Shown: one piece after another, positions 1 to 4,299 of the stretch
Numbering within the stretch: position 1 is the first letter of the stretch
Layout of the letters: the number at the start of each line of letters is the position of its first letter
Assembly (NCBI GenBank): GCA_030619095.1
Contig: JAUXCB010000069.1
Span: 1-7,597 of the forward strand
DNA length: 7,597 nucleotides
Reading direction: 5' to 3'
DNA from: Verrucomicrobiota bacterium
GTDB lineage: Bacteria > Verrucomicrobiota > Kiritimatiellia > Kiritimatiellales > Tichowtungiaceae
Notes under the pieces: model-generated
What the model was told of the DNA's origin: nothing
The model's input: the letters and a program-made list of their open reading frames with translations, nothing else
Databases searched by the model: none
Program-made: the position numbers and the translations under genes

Positions 1-1
1 G

Positions 2-343
2 CATGTTGGCTCCACGGTGCGGGTGATGGCTTCGGAGACGCATGACCGGATTCTGGCGACTACCAGCCACCTGCCGCATGTGGTCGCTGCTGTTTTGGTG
101 CGCTGTGTGGAGGAGGGCCTTTTTTGCGGAACCGGATTCCGCGACACAACTCGCATTGTGGAGGGATCGCCAGAGGTCTGGAGTGATATTGTTCGCTCCA
201 ATACACCGGCACTACAAACCGCTTTGAACAATTTTCGCCGGCAGTTCGATGCGTTCGATGCGCTGGTTGCAGAGGGGGATGGCAGGAAGCTGGCCGAATG
301 GTTTGCGGCCTCATGTACTCAACGCAAGGAGCTGCTAAAGTAG
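2..343 (+). CDS. tyrA: Prephenate dehydrogenase (TyrA), C-terminal part, 5' truncated by window edge
   Basis: The reading frame is open from base 2 and ends at TAG 341-343, leaving about 113 residues of a protein that begins outside the window. The visible part matches the C-terminal helical dimerisation domain of prephenate/arogenate dehydrogenases. It has an HDRILATTSHLPH stretch (the family's conserved HD..A..SHLPH), then GFRDTTRIVEGSPEVWSDI (the family's G.RD.TR.A...P..W.DI), and a helical tail ending in ..FAASCTQRKELLK. The enzyme makes 4-hydroxyphenylpyruvate from prephenate in tyrosine biosynthesis, in the cytoplasm. The N-terminal NAD-binding domain is not visible, so arogenate versus prephenate preference cannot be judged. 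The next biosynthetic gene, aroA, feeds the same pathway and lies only about 460 bp downstream. The GxxExxY gene fills the gap between them. An internal GTG at 17 is not the real start, because the conserved frame continues upstream of it. Confidence 0.9.
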   Translation, partial: HVGSTVRVMASETHDRILATTSHLPHVVAAVLVRCVEEGLFCGTGFRDTTRIVEGSPEVWSDIVRSNTPALQTALNNFRRQFDAFDALVAEGDGRKLAEWFAASCTQRKELLK

Positions 344-372
344 CCCGCAGAACACACAGAAAGACACAGAAA
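344..372 (+). repeat. Left inverted repeat flanking the GxxExxY gene (29 nt)
   Basis: This 29-nt stretch begins CCCGCAGAAC one base after the tyrA stop codon and ends at the first A of the GxxExxY start codon. It matches the reverse complement of 766-794 at 24 of 29 positions. Three of the five differences are transitions. The repeat is internally periodic at about 10 nt: CACACAGAAA is followed by GACACAGAAA, preceded by a shorter CGCAGAA. No obvious target-site duplication is visible outside the two arms. Confidence 0.85.
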
Positions 373-776
373 TGGGACAAGAAGATTTTTTATGTAAGGA
401 AGAGACATGTCAGATTCTTGGAGCCTGCTTTGAGGTCTATAAAGAAAAAGGGTGTGGTTTCCTTGAGGCGGTTTATCAGGAGTGTCTGGAAATCGAACTT
501 AAGAAGAGAGATATTCCGTATGAGGCTCAAAAGATCATCCCGCTTGATTATAAAGGACAGCCATTAAAGCAAATCTATAAGGCTGACTTTATTTGCTTTG
601 GGAAAATCATTCTCGAAATTAAAGCGACGGACCATTTGACGGATAAAGATCGCTCTCAGCTTTTAAATTATCTTAATGCAACGGGTTTTGAGGTGGGGCT
701 TTTGGTTAATTTCGGACATCATCCACAAGTTGAACATGAGCGGTTTATTCTAACCCAAAAGAAAGTTTCTGTGTAA
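372..776 (+). CDS. GxxExxY protein (PD-(D/E)XK nuclease-like small protein)
   Basis: The predicted protein has 134 residues, a normal size for the GxxExxY family (PDDEXK_3 group). The name-giving motif is G29-F-L-E32-A-V-Y35. Downstream, the PD-(D/E)XK-like core is visible as KADF (D72) followed by LEIKA (E82, K84), so the putative metal-binding and catalytic residues are intact. A conserved-looking QLLNYLNATG helix and a GLLVNFG strand follow. The biochemical role of this family is not established, and nuclease activity is inferred from the fold only. No Shine-Dalgarno precedes ATG 372; the bases there belong to the left inverted repeat. The gene sits between tyrA and aroA and is bracketed by 29-nt inverted repeats. 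Its base composition (about 40% GC by eye) is clearly lower than its neighbours (nearer 60%), which suggests it arrived separately. It may be a mobile or selfish cassette; that is inference. Confidence 0.9.
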   Translation: MGQEDFLCKEETCQILGACFEVYKEKGCGFLEAVYQECLEIELKKRDIPYEAQKIIPLDYKGQPLKQIYKADFICFGKIILEIKATDHLTDKDRSQLLNYLNATGFEVGLLVNFGHHPQVEHERFILTQKKVSV

Positions 777-794
777 TTCTGCGTATTCTGTGGG
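766..794 (+). repeat. Right inverted repeat flanking the GxxExxY gene (29 nt)
   Basis: This is the inverted partner of 344-372. It begins TTTCTGTGTAA, which includes the TAA stop codon (774-776) of the GxxExxY gene, and ends ATTCTGTGGG. Its last bases (GGG at 792-794) form part of the only plausible Shine-Dalgarno for aroA. The arms agree at 24 of 29 positions, with the longest perfect stretch (9 nt) at the gene-proximal ends. Confidence 0.85.
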
Positions 795-795
795 A
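792..795 (+). promoter_or_regulatory. Weak Shine-Dalgarno for aroA, inside/adjacent to the right inverted repeat
   Basis: GGGA lies 6 nt before ATG 802. It is the only purine-rich ribosome-binding candidate near the aroA start. It coincides with the outer end of the right inverted repeat, so the repeat appears to supply the ribosome-binding site. Confidence 0.45.
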
Positions 796-801
796 AAACT
801 T

Positions 802-2109
802 ATGCATTCAAAAATGGTTTATCCTGTTTCCTCTTTCGGCGGGGAGTTGTCTGTTCCCGGCGATAAAAGTATTTCGCAGCGCGTCGCGATGCTGGCCGCG
901 TTGGCAAAGGGCACATCGGTTGTTAAAGGGTTTCTGACCGGGGAAGATGCAATGAGTACGCTCCATGCCGTCTGCGCATTGGGTGCCTCCTACAGGTTTG
1001 CGAACGATACACTTGAAATTACCGGAACCGGCGGGGCGTTTAAGGCGCCGGCCAATCCACTCGATATGGGAAACTCCGGCACCGGTACCCGCCTGCTCGC
1101 CGGGCTGCTCGCCGGGCAAAAGCTGGCGGTGACGATGACGGGCGATCAATCGCTCTCCGGCCGCCCAATGGGCCGGATTAAAGATCCGCTTGAACAGATG
1201 GGTGCCTCTATTGAGCTGACCGGGGAGAAGGGCACGCTGCCGATGATGATTTCTGGATCTCCGCTGCGCGGCATTCGGTATGAGTTGCCGATGGCTTCCG
1301 CACAGGTGAAATCCTGTGTGTTATTGGCGGGGCTGTTTGCGGAAGGCAAGACGACGGTGGTGGAGCCGCGACCGACACGTGACCATACCGAGAAGCTTTT
1401 TCAAATGGTGGAGATTCCTTTGCATGTGGAGGGTCTGGAGATCAGTGTGCAGGGTTTCGGGCCGAAGGGGCCGGCGATCCATGCCTGTTCTTTGACGGTG
1501 CCGGGAGATTTTTCGAGCGCCGCTTTTTGGATCGCTGCCGCCGCCGCACGGCCCGGTGCGAAGCTGACAGTGCGCGGGGTCGGGCTGAACCCGCGCCGTA
1601 CGGCGTTGCTGGATGTTCTCCGGCGAATGGGTGCTCAGATTGAAACAGAGCTGCCAGAGGAGCACGGCGACCCGATGGGCACGATCCGTGTGCGGGGTGC
1701 CGCGTTGCGAAGTGCGGAGGTCGGCGGCGATGAAATTCCTAATCTGATTGATGAGCTGCCGGTGCTCAGCGCAATCGCCGCACTGGCAGAGGGCACCACG
1801 GTTATCCGCGACGCGGCAGAACTACGGGTGAAGGAGTCAGATCGTATTGCATTGATGGCAAGCCATTTGCGAGCCTTTGGTGTGGAGGTTGAGGAGCACT
1901 CGGATGGCCTGGCGGTGAAGGGGCCAGCGACTCTACACGCACCGGAGACTCCGTTGGACAGTGGTGGGGATCACCGGATTGCGATGTCACTGGCGGTGCT
2001 GGCCTTGTTTTCTGATGGGCCTGTTGAGCTGGAGAATGTGGAGTGTGTGCAGACTTCGTATCCTGAATTTTGGAGCCATTTAGAACAGTTGGGTGGAAAG
2101 AGAAAATGA
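802..2109 (+). CDS. aroA: 3-phosphoshikimate 1-carboxyvinyltransferase (EPSP synthase)
   Basis: This cytoplasmic enzyme joins phosphoenolpyruvate to shikimate-3-phosphate in the shikimate pathway. The 435-residue length is normal. Key motifs are present: GDKSISQR (K22, S23, R27, the same numbers as in the E. coli enzyme), NSGTGTRLL at 91-99, SGRPMGR, ASAQVKSCVLLAGL, PGDFSSAAF, the catalytic-region aspartate in NLIDELPVL (D317, aligned with E. coli D313), KESDR at 344-348 and DHRIAM near the C-terminus. The GTGTRLL and SLSGRPMGR stretches look more like class II than class I EPSP synthases; I judge this from memory of the motifs, without an alignment. I chose ATG 802 over GTG 790 because 790 lies inside the inverted repeat and lacks a Shine-Dalgarno, and 802 gives family-typical N-terminal spacing. 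ATG 814 is a weaker alternative. The stop TGA overlaps the next gene's ATG (ATGA), so the two are probably translationally coupled. Confidence 0.96.
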   Translation: MHSKMVYPVSSFGGELSVPGDKSISQRVAMLAALAKGTSVVKGFLTGEDAMSTLHAVCALGASYRFANDTLEITGTGGAFKAPANPLDMGNSGTGTRLLAGLLAGQKLAVTMTGDQSLSGRPMGRIKDPLEQMGASIELTGEKGTLPMMISGSPLRGIRYELPMASAQVKSCVLLAGLFAEGKTTVVEPRPTRDHTEKLFQMVEIPLHVEGLEISVQGFGPKGPAIHACSLTVPGDFSSAAFWIAAAAARPGAKLTVRGVGLNPRRTALLDVLRRMGAQIETELPEEHGDPMGTIRVRGAALRSAEVGGDEIPNLIDELPVLSAIAALAEGTTVIRDAAELRVKESDRIALMASHLRAFGVEVEEHSDGLAVKGPATLHAPETPLDSGGDHRIAMSLAVLALFSDGPVELENVECVQTSYPEFWSHLEQLGGKRK

Positions 2110-3437
2110 GTAAGAAAAGAATTATAGCAATTGATGGGCCGGCGGCCTCGGGAAAATCCACGGTGGCGCGCGCGGTGGCGAAGGAGTTGGATTGTATCTT
2201 TGTGGATTCGGGCGCGTTCTATCGCGGGGTCACGTGGGCCGCGCTTCGACGGGGCGCATCGGTGAAGAATCCGGCAGAGGTTTTGTCGACATTGAAAAAG
2301 TCGAAGTGGAAGGTTTTTGTGCGCGACGGTGCGTCGGTGTTCGCTAGCGATGGTGTGGAGCCGGGGGAGGCATTGCGCGGAAAAGAGGTTCGCGAGGCGG
2401 TGGCCGATGTGGCGGGTGTTCCTGAAGTTCGCGCCTTTGTTGTAAAAAAATTGAGGGCATTGAGACGTTTTGGCTCTCTTTCGATGGAGGGCCGCGATAT
2501 CGGTTCGGTCGTTTTCCCGCAGACACCGTTCAAGTTCTATCTGGATGCCAATCCCGAGGAGCGGGCGAAACGTCGGCATGCAGAGTTGCTTGCGAAGGGC
2601 GAAACCGAAAAGGCGCAGGAGGTGCTGGATTCGCTGCAACGGCGGGATGAGAAAGATTCTTCGCGTAAAACGGCACCGTTGAAGGTGGCGGAGGGCGCGT
2701 ATGTGATCGATACTTCCGAGCAGAGCATCGAAGAGGTTACGCAGACGGTCTTGAACCGTATTTCCGAATTAGAAACGCCGCATGTGGAGGTGATCGGAAG
2801 TCCGCTGTTTTATCGATATACCTGTGATGTTTTCAATGCTTTTCTGAAAACTTCAAATCGGTTGAAGGTGATCGGTGGAGGAAATATTCCGAAAGCCGGC
2901 GGATTGATTGTGGCCTCGAACCATTCCAGCTATCTCGATCCCCCGGCGGTCGGTGCGGCGACCCGCTTGGTGCGCACAACCCATTTCATGGCGCGGGACA
3001 CACTTTTTGAAAAACCTCTGATGGGGTGGTTTCTGCGAAATGTGGGGGTGATTTCACTGGATCGAGAAAAAGGCGATGTGCGGGCCATGCGAACGGCGAT
3101 TCACCTTTTGAAGGGGGGAGCATCCGTTGCGTTGTTCCCGGAAGGGACGAGATCGGAGGATGGAACGTTGCAACCCCCGAAGCCGGGGATCGGGTTTCTC
3201 GTTGCCAAAGGGCAGACACCGGTGCTTCCGGTTTATGTTCACGGATCGCATGCCGCATGGTCAAAAAGCAGTGGGGGCTTGAAGCACCTGCCCATCACGG
3301 TGATCATCGGGCGGCTGATTACACGTGAAGAGATTCAGGAGATGGGCAAAGGCCGCGAGGCGTATGTGAAAATCGGTGAACTGATTATGGAACGGATCGC
3401 GGAGCTGAAAGCTGATTTTGAAGAAGAGATAGGGTGA
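2106..3437 (+). CDS. Fused cytidylate kinase / 1-acyl-glycerol-3-phosphate acyltransferase
   Basis: A single ORF of 443 residues carries two enzymes. Residues 1 to about 222 are cytidylate kinase (Cmk), which phosphorylates CMP/dCMP. It has the P-loop GPAASGKST (11-19), DSGAFYR (34-40, usually DTGAMYR), MEGRDIGSVVFP with R130/D131, and RRDEKDSSRKTAPL (179-192). Residues from about 230 onward are a PlsC-type acyltransferase, which acylates lysophosphatidic acid at the membrane in phospholipid synthesis. Its motifs are NHSSYLD (NHx4D, 272-278), GVISLDR and FPEGTRSEDG (E346-R349). Each part has normal length and complete motifs, and no stop or frame change lies between them. I see no clear membrane segment. 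ATG 2106 overlaps the aroA stop and is preceded by GGAAAG at 2095-2100; the upstream in-frame ATG 2070 lies within aroA and is less likely. Adjacent separate cmk and plsC genes are known in chlamydiae, so a fusion is plausible. Which acyl acceptor is used is not shown by the sequence. Confidence 0.93.
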   Translation: MSKKRIIAIDGPAASGKSTVARAVAKELDCIFVDSGAFYRGVTWAALRRGASVKNPAEVLSTLKKSKWKVFVRDGASVFASDGVEPGEALRGKEVREAVADVAGVPEVRAFVVKKLRALRRFGSLSMEGRDIGSVVFPQTPFKFYLDANPEERAKRRHAELLAKGETEKAQEVLDSLQRRDEKDSSRKTAPLKVAEGAYVIDTSEQSIEEVTQTVLNRISELETPHVEVIGSPLFYRYTCDVFNAFLKTSNRLKVIGGGNIPKAGGLIVASNHSSYLDPPAVGAATRLVRTTHFMARDTLFEKPLMGWFLRNVGVISLDREKGDVRAMRTAIHLLKGGASVALFPEGTRSEDGTLQPPKPGIGFLVAKGQTPVLPVYVHGSHAAWSKSSGGLKHLPITVIIGRLITREEIQEMGKGREAYVKIGELIMERIAELKADFEEEIG

Positions 3438-3459
3438 TGAATCGAAGCGCAAGCGAATT

Positions 3460-3506
3460 CACCTCGTGGCGGTGGATATACGGGTAGAGCCATCCGCTAC
3501 GAGGTG
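3460..3506 (+). repeat. Long imperfect hairpin (about 16 bp stem)
   Basis: The left arm CCTCGTGGCGGTGG (3462-3475) pairs with the right arm CCATCCGCTACGAGG (3490-3504), with one G-T wobble and one bulged T. Two more pairs extend the base (A3461-T3505, C3460-G3506). The loop is 14 nt (3476-3489). No T-run follows, so it is not a classical intrinsic terminator. It lies 23 bases after the cmk-plsC stop, so it could still protect or end that transcript, or be part of a dispersed repeat. Confidence 0.7.
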
Positions 3507-3615
3507 GCTTTGATCCAGTAATGTTCCACCCTTTTGAGTCCTCTTCATCTTCGTCATCAAGCGATCTTGTCACGCCGTAGTTGTACGAAGGCGGAAGCGG
3601 GCGGATAAAATCACA

Positions 3616-3638
3616 TTGACTTGACCAACTTGACCAAC
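3616..3638 (+). repeat. Short tandem repeat TTGAC-TTGACCAAC-TTGACCAAC
   Basis: Two perfect 9-bp units TTGACCAAC (3621-3629, 3630-3638) are preceded by a partial unit TTGAC (3616-3620). The array lies 23 bp upstream of the antitoxin start. Each unit looks like a -35 hexamer (TTGACC), and TTGACT 3616-3621 is followed 17 bp later by TACTCT, a poor -10. The repeat may therefore overlap the operon promoter; this is weakly supported. Confidence 0.6.
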
Positions 3639-3649
3639 TACTCTTTTTC

Positions 3650-3655
3650 TGGAGG
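3650..3655 (+). promoter_or_regulatory. Shine-Dalgarno of the antitoxin gene
   Basis: TGGAGG lies 6 nt before ATG 3662. It is a strong ribosome-binding site and fixes the antitoxin start. Confidence 0.8.
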
Positions 3656-3661
3656 CTGGAA

Positions 3662-3910
3662 ATGGAAAAACGAGTCAATATCTATGAGGCGAAGACACAT
3701 CTTTCCGAGCTGATTAATCAGGTTCGGGAAACCGGTGAGCCGTACACCATCTGCAAAAATAACAAGCCCGTGGTGGATATTGTTCTTCACGAAGAACAGG
3801 GCGAAAAAAAAACATTACCCGATCCGCTTCCCGAATATTCCGGAAAGGCGGTTTATCTTTGTGATCCTTTGGGGTCGACCGAAGATCTTTGGCCCGAGGA
3901 GTATCGCTGA
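3662..3910 (+). CDS. Phd/YefM-family antitoxin
   Basis: This 82-residue protein opens with MEKRVNIYEAKTHLSELI, then a GEPYTICKNNKPVVDIVL strand-turn. That is the N-terminal DNA-binding fold of Phd/YefM antitoxins (residues 1 to about 43). The remaining acidic, proline-rich tail (about 45-82) is the part expected to wrap the toxin. Antitoxins of this family neutralise the partner toxin and repress their own operon by binding upstream palindromes. The start is well supported by a TGGAGG ribosome-binding site. The gene ends at TGA 3908-3910, overlapping the toxin ATG by one base (TGATG). This arrangement and the partner's identity make the functional call firm even though the tail itself is not conserved. 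Confidence 0.92.
   Translation: MEKRVNIYEAKTHLSELINQVRETGEPYTICKNNKPVVDIVLHEEQGEKKTLPDPLPEYSGKAVYLCDPLGSTEDLWPEEYR
3896..3901 (+). promoter_or_regulatory. Shine-Dalgarno of the PIN toxin gene
   Basis: GAGGAG within the last codons of the antitoxin lies 8 nt before ATG 3910. It supports 3910 as the toxin start rather than the in-frame upstream ATG at 3889. Confidence 0.7.
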
Positions 3911-4299
3911 TGCTTCTTCTCGATACGCACACCTTTATCTGGCTGGCCTCTGATCGTGACCGTCTGTCTGGAAAAGTGATTCAGATGATCTCCGATGATC
4001 CGGCGGGCTTATTCATCTCTTCAATCACAGCCCTCGAGCTTGGGTTGCTTTCCAAGGCTGGGAAAATCGATACATTTGGTTCGGTGGAGGATTTTTTATT
4101 TAAAAATCTGCGCCTCTTTGGAATCCACGAAATCCCGATTGATCTGGAAATCGCTTTGGCATCGACTCAACTTCCCCCGATTCACCGCGACCCGTTTGAT
4201 CGAATCATGATCGCGACCGCGCAAAAGCATAAGATGGCTGTTTTGACAAAAGATCGTGTGATTCCAGCGTATCCGAATGTAAAGGCGATCTGGGAATGA
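3910..4299 (+). CDS. VapC-like PIN-domain toxin (ribonuclease)
   Basis: This 129-residue protein is a single PIN domain. It starts MLLLDTHTFIWL and has the acidic metal-binding set in place: D5, E43 (in SSITALELGLL), D97 (in HRDPFDRIMIATA) and D115 (in LTKDR). VapC-type toxins are Mg-dependent endoribonucleases that block translation, often by cutting tRNA or rRNA; the target here is unknown. Pairing with a Phd/YefM rather than a VapB antitoxin is common for this DTHxxIWL subgroup. The start overlaps the antitoxin stop (TGATG) and has its own Shine-Dalgarno. The stop TGA 4297-4299 overlaps the recQ start codon (ATGA), which places a helicase gene immediately downstream in the same translational unit. 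All catalytic residues are intact, so the toxin is likely active. Confidence 0.94.
   Translation: MLLLDTHTFIWLASDRDRLSGKVIQMISDDPAGLFISSITALELGLLSKAGKIDTFGSVEDFLFKNLRLFGIHEIPIDLEIALASTQLPPIHRDPFDRIMIATAQKHKMAVLTKDRVIPAYPNVKAIWE

Larger units (their letters stand above)
3438..3661. other. Gene-poor spacer with repeats between cmk-plsC and the toxin-antitoxin operon
   Basis: I see no convincing gene in these 224 bases. A 97-codon minus-strand frame crosses the region but also runs into both flanking genes and has no recognisable domain. The content is a long imperfect hairpin (3460-3506), a stretch with CGCC/GGCG complementary ends around 3572-3593, a 9-bp tandem repeat (3616-3638) and the antitoxin's Shine-Dalgarno. 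It looks like decayed repeat-family DNA. No T-rich intrinsic terminator follows the cmk-plsC stop. Confidence 0.6.

Noticed and set aside
3616..3644. Sigma-70 promoter TTGACT-17 bp-TACTCT before the antitoxin
   Set aside because: The -35 match may only reflect the tandem TTGAC repeat, and the -10 matches at just three positions, so I do not list it as a promoter.
3385..3678. 97-codon minus-strand frame across the spacer
   Set aside because: It starts in the antitoxin gene and ends in cmk-plsC, and its sequence follows the tandem repeat and hairpin. I treat it as repeat DNA, though homologous repeats may be annotated as proteins elsewhere.
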